Below, in pieces: positions 36,756-46,056 of a stretch of 64,000 nucleotides of DNA. The number at the start of each line of letters is the position of its first letter. Position 1 is the first letter of the stretch. The stretch covers positions 124,001 through 188,000 of the forward strand of contig JACRTY010000021.1 of assembly GCA_014305025.1 (NCBI GenBank). The letters run 5' to 3'. A program made the translations under genes and the position numbers. The notes beneath the pieces were generated by a model. It was given only the letters and a program-made list of their open reading frames with translations. It was not told the DNA's origin and made no database searches. Source of the stretch: Candidatus Nyctobacter psychrophilus (GTDB lineage Bacteria; Vulcanimicrobiota; Vulcanimicrobiia; Vulcanimicrobiales; Vulcanimicrobiaceae).

Positions 36756-37458
36756 GGTCGCAGCAACACACCGGCACGGTCCCGGTCGTCGCCCCGCCGG
36801 CTACGTTTACCCGCTTCGGAACGGTGCTCGAGCCCAACGGTTCCGAGATCGAATGTGGCGGAACGATCAATCCCGCCTCAGCGCGTCTGCGCGATGGAAC
36901 GCTCGCGCTGTAGCCGCGACTCGTCGGGCCCAGCAACGTGTCGCGCATCGGTCGTTGCCGAGCGATATGGACGCTCGATCGCGTGGCGTTCGAACGCGAC
37001 GGCTTTGCGCTCGAACCCGAAGCCGGATACGAGTTTCGCCAGGACCCTGGCGGCTACGGGCTGCGAGGACGCACGCGTCACGTATGTCGCTGCCCTCGAT
37101 CTCTATCTCATGGCGTATTGCGCCTACGGCCCCGGCGGGACGAAGGTCGCCGTCGCGTACCCGCACGCCGACTTCGGGGCGGTCAAAGTCGGAGCCGGTC
37201 ATGCAGTATCGCGCAGCCCTTCGCCCTCCTCGACGCCGAGCGTCCCGACGAGGTGATCTACCGCGCGACGCGCCGTTTTTCTGACGCCGGAACTGCCCGA
37301 AGAAATGCACGGCATCGTTGACGAGGTGGTTTTTCCGACCGCCCATCGATCCAAGACCCGACATCGGTGAGCAAACCTTTGACATCTACTACGGCATGGC
37401 CGATACGCGCATCGGCCGCGGGCGTTTTGTGCTGCAAGAACCGCAAAAACGCGGCTAA
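36756..37458 (+). pseudogene. Dead GH130 glycoside phosphorylase/hydrolase gene
   Basis: With frame corrections the region reads as a GH130 (beta-mannoside phosphorylase family) protein: 'FGTVLEPNGSEIECGGTINPA', 'ARLRDGTLAL', then a stop codon TAG at 36912-36914 exactly where the family has Tyr ('LYPRLVGPSN'), then 'NVSRIG', 'VAFERDGFALEPE', 'GYGCEDARVTYV', 'LMAYCAYGPGGTKVAVA', 'DEVIYRATRRFLTPELPEE', 'MHGIVDEVVFPTA', and the conserved 'FDIYYGMADTRIGRGRF' near the end. At least three frameshifts (near 37058, 37215 and 37275) plus one near 37340 break it. The normal family length is about 300-350 residues and about 230 survive. It follows the AI-2E gene immediately. Confidence 0.8.
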
Positions 37459-37597
37459 CTTGGCTCCGCGGAGCGGACATGTGGGGTTTCCTCTACTGCG
37501 GCTGCGTCGCTGTCCTTGGTAGCATTGGAATCGGGACAGCCCGCGCTGGTTCGTCGGCGATCGCCGCAAACAAACTTCGAACATTGAAAGGTGATCG

Positions 37598-38734
37598 GTG
37601 AGGATGTCGTTTTCGTCCCTTCGGCTTTTGGTATGGGCAACTATCAGCATGGTGCTCGTAGCAGGATGCAGCGGTGCCGGCAACATAACGCCGGCGCCAG
37701 CGAGCGATGTGGGCGACGCGCTCTCCGGCGCGCAGACGGTCTCTGTGGCGTTTCCCGATGCTGCCGTCATGCGACGCTGGGATGAAGAGGGCGCCCCTGC
37801 GCTCCCGACGGCGGGCACCAGTCCGCTTGGCAGCGGCATCGGGCGCGAGTACGTTCTCGCCAATTTGGGTTCCGGATATATCTATGTCGCCAATCCCGTG
37901 GCGAACTCGATCGAGATGTTCCCCAAGGCCGGCAATGGCGACATCCCTCCGGCGGCGACGCTGAGCGGGTCCAACACCGGGCTCGATGAGCCGGTGGACC
38001 CCTATGTCTCCACGAGCGGCGCAATCTACGTCACAAGCGTGATTTCCAATTCCGTTGCAGTCTTTCCGGCAGGCTCCAGAGGCAACCAAGCGCCGACGCA
38101 GCATATCTTCGGGCACAACACTGGACTTGTGGGGCCGAGCGGTATCGCGCTCGACTCCAAAGGCGACATCTTCGTCGCCAGCTCGAAACTGAACACGATC
38201 TGCGTCTTCGCGCCGAATGCAAACGGCAATGCCAAGCCCATCCGGACAATCGTGGGATCGAGCACCGGCCTCTCGGATCCCGACGGCATCGCGCTCAACT
38301 CGAAAGACGAACTTATCGTCGCGAACTTCAAGGCTAATTCGGTCACCGTCTACGCCGCCAATGCGACGCAGAACGCGAGACCGATACAGACGATTTCCGG
38401 CACGGCAACCGGATTGTTGGCTCCGGTGTTCGTCGCGCTTGACAGCGCCGGCAACATTTACGCTACGAACGTCACCGGCAACAGCGTTGTCGCGTTCAAG
38501 CCGGCCGCGAACGGAAATGTCAAACCGATCCGCATGATTTCGGGGACCAAGACGGGCCTGTCGCAACCGATCGGCATCAAGGCGGTCGCGAACGGAATGC
38601 TGTTCATCGCAAACTCCGGCGCGAACGACATCAACGTGTATGCCGCAGGCGCCACCGGCAATGTCGCGCCGACAGCGAGCATCGGCGGCCGAACGACGAA
38701 GCTCACGCATCCCGACGGCCTCTCGGTGTTCTAA
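37598..38734 (+). CDS. Lipoprotein with NHL-like beta-propeller repeats
   Basis: A 378-residue exported protein. The N-terminus has a hydrophobic stretch and the lipobox 'LVAGC' (Cys near 24). From about residue 90 there are about six repeats of 45 residues of the form 'ANGNxxPxxTIxGxxTGLxxPxGIALDSxGxIYVAN' (given as a consensus), each ending in a strand such as 'NSVAVF'. This is an NHL/Vgb-like propeller, used for binding rather than a known reaction. GTG at 37598 follows AAAGGTG, and ATG at 37604 is two codons on. Similar proteins are, as I recall, numerous in Eremiobacterota-like genomes. It lies between two decayed genes but is itself intact. Confidence 0.8.
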   Translation: MRMSFSSLRLLVWATISMVLVAGCSGAGNITPAPASDVGDALSGAQTVSVAFPDAAVMRRWDEEGAPALPTAGTSPLGSGIGREYVLANLGSGYIYVANPVANSIEMFPKAGNGDIPPAATLSGSNTGLDEPVDPYVSTSGAIYVTSVISNSVAVFPAGSRGNQAPTQHIFGHNTGLVGPSGIALDSKGDIFVASSKLNTICVFAPNANGNAKPIRTIVGSSTGLSDPDGIALNSKDELIVANFKANSVTVYAANATQNARPIQTISGTATGLLAPVFVALDSAGNIYATNVTGNSVVAFKPAANGNVKPIRMISGTKTGLSQPIGIKAVANGMLFIANSGANDINVYAAGATGNVAPTASIGGRTTKLTHPDGLSVF

Positions 38735-38826
38735 TTACGGCGCAAGCAGTCGCTGCTTTCAATCTATTGACGTCGACTCGTACAGCCAGGGCGAACGGGT
38801 CCGGGGCGCGTATGCCTGCCTAGCCC

Positions 38827-41547
38827 ATGGTTTCGGAGCGGGTTGTTTGCCCGTCTTTCGTCGGCCGCATCCCCGAGCTGGATCACCTGCTCGCGCGCCG
38901 GCGATTGGCTGCCGATGGTTTCGGCGGCGGAGTCTTCGTCAGCGGGGAAGCGGGCATCGGCAAGTCGCGTTTACTGCGCGAGTTTCGCGCTCGGATGACG
39001 CCGGCGTGGACCCAACTTGCCGGCGCCGCGTGCCGCGAATTCGCGCAGCGCCCACTCGAACCGCTGGCTACGATATTGGCGCGACTCGAACCGAACGAGC
39101 GCAATCCGGTCGGCTCAAAGGCGCTCTCTAAGAGCGAGCAATTCGACGCCATCGTTGCGACGATGGCGCGGCTCGCGCAGCGCAGAGTAACTGCGGTTCT
39201 CATTGAAGATCTCCACTGGGCCGACATCGAACTCGTCGCCACGCTTGCTGAGCTGGTACAACGTTCGGCCACCCAGCGCATGCTCTTCGTCATCACGTGT
39301 CGCGACAACGAAATCTCCGCGTCTCACCCGCTCTACGTCGCCATCGGAAAATTGTTGAGGGAACCTGCGCTCTCGCGACTTGCTCTCGAGCCGCTCGTCG
39401 GCAATGAGCTCGAGCGTTTCTTGAGCGCAGCACTCGCCCAGCGGGCGCCGCTATTGCCCCAAACATTGGTTGACATACGGCGGCGTTGCGGCGGAAATCC
39501 GCTGTTCGCCGAGGAGTTGCTGCGGCATGCCGTCGACCATCGCCGCACGGGCGGAACTGCGGCGGGCCGAAGTTTGCCTCATTCACTGCAAGCGGTCGTA
39601 CGCGAGCGCCTGAACCGGTGCTCGCCCGAGGAACGAACCTTTCTCGGCGCGGCCGCAATCTTCGGGCGCCGGTTCCGCATCGACGTGCTTGCCGAAACGC
39701 TTGGTTTCTCGCTGGACGAACACGCGGAGGCATTGCGCCGCTTGCGCGGGCTGCAGCTGATCGAGCGCATCGAGGGGTCGGCGTTCGGCTATGCCTTTCG
39801 GCACGCACTCACGCGCGACGTCGTTTACGCCGAGATGCCACCGACTCAAACGCGGCCTTTGCACCTACGAATCGCCGAAGCAATCGAGCGACGAGCCGAC
39901 GCCCAAGCCTACCCCGAGGATCTCGCTCATAATTTCTGGGAAGCCGGCGAACTAGCGCGTTCGGCTCCGTACTGCGAACGCGCGGGCGACGCGGCGCGCG
40001 ACGAGGTTCACGCTTACGAGGATGCGGTTGGGTGGTTCGAGCGCGCGGCACTCGCGTTCGGCGATGAATCGCCGGACCGCGGCCGCGTCCTCGCAAAGGC
40101 TAGTGAGGTGCTGATTCGGTGCGATGAACTCGAACGAGCGCTCGACCTGCACCAACGTGCCTTCGAGGCGCTGCGCCGAGCCGGCGATCGCGAAGGGGCC
40201 GTGAACGCGCGGATTATCACCATGGGAGCAGTCGCGAATGGCGGCCGCGTCGACGATGCGATCGCACTCGGGGAATCGACCCTCGCATTTCTCGCAAGCG
40301 GGCCGGACGACGAGTTGCATATCCGCGTGCTCGTCCGATCCGCCGGCGTGCACGGCACATGGCCGCACCGACGCCGGCCAACGCACGCTCGAGCGAGTCG
40401 ATGAAAGCTCATTGTCTCCAGAGTCTCGGTACACCGCGGAATACTATCTCATCCGTAGTTCGCTGTGCGCGCAGCGAGGCGATGCGGTCGCGTGGCGCGC
40501 AAACAGCACACTGGCAATCGAGCTATTTCAACGGGCGGACGTCTCCGACCATCTGAAAAAAACCGTATTCGGCAGCCTCGCCGTTCAAGCACTGCACTTG
40601 GGTGAGAGCGAACTGGCTGCATCGCATCAGCGCAAGAGCCTCGACCTCGCCATCGCCCTGCATGCCGATGAAGCCTATGCACGCGCCGTGATGGCACGCG
40701 TCGAATTACGCCGCGGTAAAATTGCGACCGCACGAACGCTCATGCAGGAGGTCGGCACGGCACGGTTCTTCCTACCGAAGATGGCCGTCGCCACGGCCGG
40801 TGCTGAATTGGCGCGCGCGATCGGCGACGACAAGCTGCTGAATGCGTACATGGATGTCGCTCTCATCGACGAAGCGCTGGCCGGCGGCGCGAGCTCGACC
40901 GCTATCACGTTAGCCGCCGCGTTCGTTCCCGCTTACTGGAACGTGGGCGGGACGCAGAAGCCAGCAGCCTGCTGCGCCCCGTGCGCGAGGCGATACGCGC
41001 AGGAATCGCGCCGACGTTTGAGCTGGCCACGATCGCGCTGTGGGAACCCGATGTTGCCATACAGCTGCGCCCGGCCTTGGCGAATCTAGCCGCGTGTCCA
41101 GGCGATCGCGTCTCCAAGGCGCTGTTCGCGGCGGTCGACGGGTCGCTCGCGAAGCGCAACGGCGACGACGTGCGCGCGCGCGAGCAGGCCACGATTGCCG
41201 CAGAAGCGTTCGCAAACATCGGCTGGCCGCTTGTCGAGGCAGCGTGCCGGGAACTGGCGGGAGACGTGGCTCGCGCGCTTGCGATCTACCGCCGCACGGG
41301 CGCGCTCGGTGACGTAGAGAGGCTCAACCGGAAGCGTCGCGGACGTGCGGACAGCCTTGCACCCCTCGCATCGCTAACGCCTCGCGAACGGGAGCTTGCG
41401 CTGTTGATCGCGGCGGGCCACGCCAACCGCGCCGCAGCCCGTTCGCTTTCGATCACGGAAAAGGCCGTCGAGAAATCGCTAACCACGATCTATTCGAAAC
41501 TCGGCGTCGCCTCGCGTACGCAACTGGCCTCGCTGCTCGCGCAGTAA
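38827..41547 (+). pseudogene. Large AAA-type LuxR regulator, two frameshifts
   Basis: Joined across frames this is about 900 residues, the usual size for ATPase-LuxR (LAL/MalT-like) regulators. The N-terminus has 'FVGRIPELDHLL', Walker A 'GEAGIGKS' near 41 and Walker B 'VLIEDLHWAD' near 133. The middle is helical, TPR-like. The C-terminus has a LuxR helix-turn-helix 'LTPRERELALLIAAGHANRAAARSLSITEKAVEKSL' (about 845-880). The frame changes near 40350-40370 and returns near 40905-40930. Coding signal continues smoothly across both, so either the gene died recently or the consensus has two indels. Such proteins activate transcription when they bind an inducer. Confidence 0.78.
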
Positions 41548-41589
41548 GCCTTCGCAGCGATTGCGCCCACCCATTTAGCAGCACGGCGC

Positions 41590-42634
41590 TCAATGTGGCT
41601 GCAGTTGATGGAACCCGACGCCGGGAGACGCGTTCGAGTTGACGATCGTCCCCAAGCCGTTTTCCCAATAACTGTTGCCGGGGCCGGTCCAAACGTCGCG
41701 CAGCTGACCGTTCAACGGGTCGACCGTGGGCGTCACGCCCGTTAAGACGTTTCCGAACGCTTGCACGCGGTCGGCCTGCGCGGCTTGGCCTCGTTCGAAT
41801 GCGCTGACTTGATCCTGCATGCCGCGCATCCTTGATTCGAATTGGGCCACCTGCTCGCCGAGTTTGACGCGCCGGTCGCGCTGCCGCGCAACTTGATAGC
41901 GCAGTCCGTCGTCATCCATTCGTTTCTGGTAAGCGATCCACGCAGGCCTAAAGTGAAGCGTCTGAACGGCTCGCGTGATGATGCGATGCACGAGCTCAAC
42001 GCGATCGCGCGGCACAATAAAGCTCGTCAATGAAACCACGCGCCATAGTGCTGGGGGCGCCTGCTCCGCCATCGCGTCTACGTAAGCTATTCGCGGCCGG
42101 CCGCCCGAGTCGCAGCGGTATGTAACGCTGCCTTGCGAAATCTGAGCCCTCCTCGTCCCGCTGAGCATCGGTGGAGTCCAATCGCTCGCTTGCGGCGTCA
42201 ATGTGCGGCAGAGTGCCTTGAACCGATGTAAACGCGTAAAGCCGCGCGTAGTGCCCTCCATCGCGGTAGGTCGCATACACGAGCTGAGCTTGCGCGCCGA
42301 GATCGTCGCTTTCGCCGTCGGTCGGATGTTGTGGGGTGGGCAACGCATAAGCCGCCGGCACCGCGACATCGCCGAAGCGCACGTTCGCCTGACCGTCGCC
42401 CGATCTCAGATCCACCATCGGGCGGAAGTCGGCGTAGCCGACCCGGAACAGACCGCCTCTTGCCGCCCAACCTCCCGGCACATCGAAACTGAACGCCCGC
42501 TCTCGTGGGTCCTCATACTTCACCCATCCGCGCGCGGCGAGTGCAAGCGCGGCCGTACTCGACGCCAGAAGCCCAATAACCAGACAACCTGCAGCGCAAC
42601 GTCGTGATGCTGCAGAAACCGGACGTTTTAGCAA
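41590..42634 (-). pseudogene. Secreted coiled-coil protein, one frameshift
   Basis: The N-terminal frame starts at TTG 42634 with GGAG six bases upstream. It has a signal peptide ('CLVIGLLASSTAALALA', about 17-33) and a soluble domain with 'FSFDVPGGWAARGGLF', which resembles the opening of PsbP/serine-hydrolase-like exported domains. The frame breaks near 42140-42165 in a GA-rich run (GGGACGAGGAGGG) and continues in the next frame as 'QGSVTYRCDSGGRPRIAYVDAM', then a charged coiled-coil of about 55 residues and a C-terminal tail ending 'GVGFHQLQPH'. Total length if repaired is about 345 residues. The family is unknown. A single indel in an otherwise coherent gene could be a sequencing error. 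Confidence 0.6.
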
Positions 42635-42788
42635 CGTTCACTCCGATTCATTGCCGCCGTTAGCTTGTTTCCGCGTGCGCGGTATCGGTCGAAAAGCCGA
42701 GCGGACCATCCCATTATCGGTCCGATCTCGCTAGGCCACAATGGGGAATCCCCTACCGCATTACTGACGCGCCGGCCGCTACGCAGAT

Positions 42789-43583
42789 CTACTGTGCCGA
42801 AAAAATCGGCGGCCTTTTTTCGAAGAACGCCTGCATGCCTTCACGCAGATCGGGGCGCTCCGACGCTTCTTGCTGAAGGTTCGCTTCAGCCTGTAGCCAC
42901 TGCGCGAGGTGCGGTAAGAGCGCGCAGTTGAACGCGCGTTTGGTCAGCCCTAGCGCCGCGGGCGACATCTCGGTGAGGCGCGCGGCGAACGCGAGTGTGC
43001 GCGCTTCAAGCTGGTCGGCCGGAGCGATTTGATTTACCAAGCCGATGCGATGCGCTTCGGCCGCGTCGATGCGGTCGCTCGTCCACGCGAGTTCGAGCGC
43101 CCGTCCGAGACCCGCGAACAACGGCAAGAACAGGCTTCCGCCGCCGTCGGGGATCAGTCCGATTTTCGAGAAGCCGAGCGCGAAGGTCGCGTCGTCCGCC
43201 GCGATGCGTACGTCGCATGCGAGCGCAAGCGACAGCCCGAAGCCGGCGGTGATGCCGCCCAGCGATACGATGACCGGCTTCTCCAAAGCGCGGATTCTTA
43301 GGGTCAGCGCGTTGTAACCGCGGCCGAGGTGGTCGGCGACCGAGACGGGCTGGCCGCCTGACTGCATGCGCACGAACGCCTCGAGGTCCTGACCGACTGA
43401 AAAACTGCGGCCGGCACCCCGCAGAACGAGCGCGCGAACGTTCGGGTCGTTCGCGGCGTGATCGAGCGCGGTGATCAACGCCTCGGTCATGGCTTCGTCG
43501 AAAGCATTGAGCTTGGCGGGACGGTTGAGAGTCAGGCGGAGGACGGTACCGTGGGCCTCGCGCAGGAGAACGGGATCGTTCAT
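42789..43583 (-). CDS. Enoyl-CoA hydratase/isomerase family protein, PaaG-like
   Basis: A 264-residue crotonase-fold enzyme. The oxyanion-hole segments are 'GRSFSVGQDLEAF' near 58-70 and 'GGITAGFGLSLALACDVRIA' near 107-126, with 'FSKIGLIPDGGGSLFL' near 138-153. The 'P-D-G-G-G-S' form, with Asp rather than Glu at the second catalytic position, matches the PaaG group (ring-epoxide isomerase of phenylacetate breakdown) better than simple fatty-acid hydratases. The ending is 'EGMQAFFEKRPPIF', typical of the family. No other paa gene lies nearby, so the pathway is open. The gene is intact. Confidence 0.87.
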   Translation of the reverse strand: MNDPVLLREAHGTVLRLTLNRPAKLNAFDEAMTEALITALDHAANDPNVRALVLRGAGRSFSVGQDLEAFVRMQSGGQPVSVADHLGRGYNALTLRIRALEKPVIVSLGGITAGFGLSLALACDVRIAADDATFALGFSKIGLIPDGGGSLFLPLFAGLGRALELAWTSDRIDAAEAHRIGLVNQIAPADQLEARTLAFAARLTEMSPAALGLTKRAFNCALLPHLAQWLQAEANLQQEASERPDLREGMQAFFEKRPPIFSAQ

Positions 43584-43687
43584 GCCGCCCGCTTCCAGCG
43601 CCGGACGAGCGGCTCCCCGCTTGGGCGTGAGGCGGCTTACGCGGGGATTGCACCCGGTTGCCGTATGATCGGGTTATGGGAGATGAC

Positions 43688-44170
43688 GTGAACAGAAGCA
43701 GCATGATCGGCAGTCTGTGCGGCATTGCGGCCTCGCTCGGCATCGCGAGCAAACCGGCCGACGCAGCTCCAGAACATTTCGACGTGAGATTCACCGACGC
43801 GGAGTGGCGGGCACGCTTGTCGCCGGCGGCCTTCGGCGTCCTGCGCGAGCACGCGACCGAAGCGCCCGGGTCGAGTCCACTCGATCATGAGACGCGTGCC
43901 GGGCTCTACGACTGCGCGGGCTGCTCGTCGCGGCTATTCGACGCCAAAACGAAATTCGACAGCGGCACCGGATGGCCGAGCTTTTACGAGCCGCTGTCCG
44001 GCGCCGTCGAGACGTCGCGCGACACGTCGCTTTTCATGGCCCGCACGGAAGTCCACTGCCGCCGCTGTGGCGGTCATCTCGGCCATGTTTTCGATGATGG
44101 ACCCAAGCCGACGGGCCTGCGGTATTGCATGAACGGCGTCGCGCTGCAGTTTCATCCGCACTCAAAATAG
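43688..44170 (+). CDS. msrB: Peptide-methionine (R)-S-oxide reductase, probably exported
   Basis: A 160-residue MsrB, which repairs oxidised methionine in proteins. Zinc is held by 'CAGC' and 'CRRC' pairs. The substrate site is 'FDSGTGWPSF' near 96-105, and the catalytic Cys is in 'LRYCMNGVAL' near 147. The motif is more often 'RYCINS', so the N-G here is a small variant. The GTG at 43688 has GGGAG at good distance. An ATG at 43676 would add four residues. The first 27 residues ('SLCGIAASLGIASKPADA') look like a signal peptide, so it may work outside the cytoplasm. It is adjacent to treZ on the same strand. Confidence 0.9.
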   Translation: MNRSSMIGSLCGIAASLGIASKPADAAPEHFDVRFTDAEWRARLSPAAFGVLREHATEAPGSSPLDHETRAGLYDCAGCSSRLFDAKTKFDSGTGWPSFYEPLSGAVETSRDTSLFMARTEVHCRRCGGHLGHVFDDGPKPTGLRYCMNGVALQFHPHSK

Positions 44171-44261
44171 TCGGACGAGGCCGGTTCCATTTTGGCGCGT
44201 GGCTCGTGCCATGAGCCCCATAGCGACGACGTCCACACGGTAAAGCGGAGCCTCGCTCGCG

Positions 44262-46052
44262 ATGCTCGATGGGTTCAGGCACGATATGCCGTTCGGCGCG
44301 CAGCTCTGCGCCGGCGGCGTTCGCTTTCGGCTGTATGCGCCGCAGGCAACGCGGGTCGAGGTGTTCACGACGACCTCGGGACGCGACCGGTCGATGCCGC
44401 TCACGAGCGTCGATTCCGGATGGTTCGAGGCCGTGGATGACTGCGCGCGGGCCGGAACGCGGTACGCCTTTTCGCTTGACGGCGCCGTGCTGCGCGTCCC
44501 CGATCCAGCGTCCCGCTTCCAACCCGACGGCGTTCATGGGCCTAGCATGGTCGTTGATCCCACGCTGTTCGAATGGACCGGCTCCTGGAACGGTTTGCCG
44601 TGGACCGAACACGTCTTTTATGAACTGCACGTCGGAACGTTCACGCCGGAAGGAACGTTTGCCGCGGCCCGAACGAAATTCGATCATCTCGTCGCACTTG
44701 GAATCACCGCGCTCGAATTGATGCCGCTCGCCGAATGTCCGGGAGAACGGAACTGGGGCTACGACGGCGTGCTGCCGTTCGCGCCGTCTCACAACTACGG
44801 AACGCCGGAAGAACTCAAGGCTTTTATCAGCGACGCTCACGCGCACGGCCTGGCCATTTATCTCGACGTGGTCTACAATCACTTCGGCCCCGAAGGAAAT
44901 TATCTGCACGGCTACGCGCCGACGTTCTACACGAGCCGCCATCAGACGCCGTGGGGCGCGGCAATCGACGCCGACAACGCCATCGCTCGAGCGTTCTTCA
45001 GCGAGAACGCGCTCTACTGGACGCACGAATACCGCTTCGATGGACTTCGTCTCGACGCGGTCCATGCGATCTACGACGGACCGGAGCGTCACTTCTTGCG
45101 CGAACTCGCGCGCACGGTGGCAGAGCGTTCGGACCGGCGGATTTTCCTCGTGCTCGAGAACGACCGCAACGAAGCCGCGCTGCTGGAAGCCGGTTTTCGC
45201 GCGCAATGGAATGACGATGCGCACCATGCGATGCACGTGATCGTTACGGGTGAACGCGACGGCTATTACCGCGACTACGCCGCCGACCCGGTCGCATTGC
45301 TCGGAAAAGCGCTGACGACGGGGTTCGGCTATCAAGGCGACTTTTCGGCATACCGCACTGCCGAGCGCGGCACGCCGAGCGAGCAGCTACGCCTGGGGTC
45401 CTTCGTGACGTTCTTGCAGAATCACGATCAGATCGGCAACCGGCCGTTCGGCGATCGCCTCGGTGCACGTGCCCCCTCGGCTGCACTGCGCGCGGTCGTC
45501 GCCGTCTATCTGCTGGCGCCATCGCCACCGCTGCTCTTCATGGGCGAGGAATGGGGGGCGAGTTCGCCGTTCCTCTACTTTTGCGACTTCGAACCCGAAC
45601 TTGCGCGCGCGGTCACCGCCGGGCGGCGCAGTGAGTTCGGTTCGTTTGCCGGGTTCGCCGATCCGGCCGCGCGCGAGTCCATTCCCGACCCGTCGGCGCG
45701 GGCCACGTTCGAGCGCAGCAAACTCGATTGGGATGAAGTGGCGTGCGACACGCACGCCGCCTGGCTCGCATACTACCGGAACTTGCTCGCCCTCCGCCGG
45801 GCGGAAGTTGCACCGCGCATCGCCGGCGTGCGCGGGACCGACACGTCGTCAAAGCGGGTCGGTTCGGCCGGGTTGCAGGCGCGCTTCCGTCTTGACGACG
45901 GGACGATGCTCACGCTCGACGCAAACTTAGGCGCGTGCGAGGAATCGGGCTTTGCCGCACACCCCGGCGGCTACGTTTTGTTCTGCACGCACGACCCGAC
46001 GTATCCGAATTCGATAGCGCCGCCCTGGAGCGTCCGCTGGACCCTCGCGTGA
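44262..46052 (+). CDS. treZ: Malto-oligosyltrehalose trehalohydrolase
   Basis: A 596-residue GH13 enzyme that releases trehalose from maltooligosyl-trehalose. The N-terminal beta-sandwich domain (about 10-95) is followed by the TIM barrel. Catalytic residues sit in 'FDGLRLDAVHAI' (Asp near 263), 'LVLENDRNE' (Glu near 297) and 'LQNHDQIGNR' (Asp near 387). 'ALELMPLAECPGERNWGYDGV' near 148-168 is the usual first barrel block of this subgroup. The gene is intact and full length. It lies four bases before treY, so the two are surely co-transcribed. I see no ribosome site beyond a weak GCGATG context. Confidence 0.95.
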   Translation: MLDGFRHDMPFGAQLCAGGVRFRLYAPQATRVEVFTTTSGRDRSMPLTSVDSGWFEAVDDCARAGTRYAFSLDGAVLRVPDPASRFQPDGVHGPSMVVDPTLFEWTGSWNGLPWTEHVFYELHVGTFTPEGTFAAARTKFDHLVALGITALELMPLAECPGERNWGYDGVLPFAPSHNYGTPEELKAFISDAHAHGLAIYLDVVYNHFGPEGNYLHGYAPTFYTSRHQTPWGAAIDADNAIARAFFSENALYWTHEYRFDGLRLDAVHAIYDGPERHFLRELARTVAERSDRRIFLVLENDRNEAALLEAGFRAQWNDDAHHAMHVIVTGERDGYYRDYAADPVALLGKALTTGFGYQGDFSAYRTAERGTPSEQLRLGSFVTFLQNHDQIGNRPFGDRLGARAPSAALRAVVAVYLLAPSPPLLFMGEEWGASSPFLYFCDFEPELARAVTAGRRSEFGSFAGFADPAARESIPDPSARATFERSKLDWDEVACDTHAAWLAYYRNLLALRRAEVAPRIAGVRGTDTSSKRVGSAGLQARFRLDDGTMLTLDANLGACEESGFAAHPGGYVLFCTHDPTYPNSIAPPWSVRWTLA

Positions 46053-46056
46053 CGCG

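Noticed and set aside
44034-45335. Long minus-strand frame opposite msrB and treZ
   Set aside because: It is antisense to two intact, well-recognised genes and is rich in Arg and His without any motif; a high-GC shadow.
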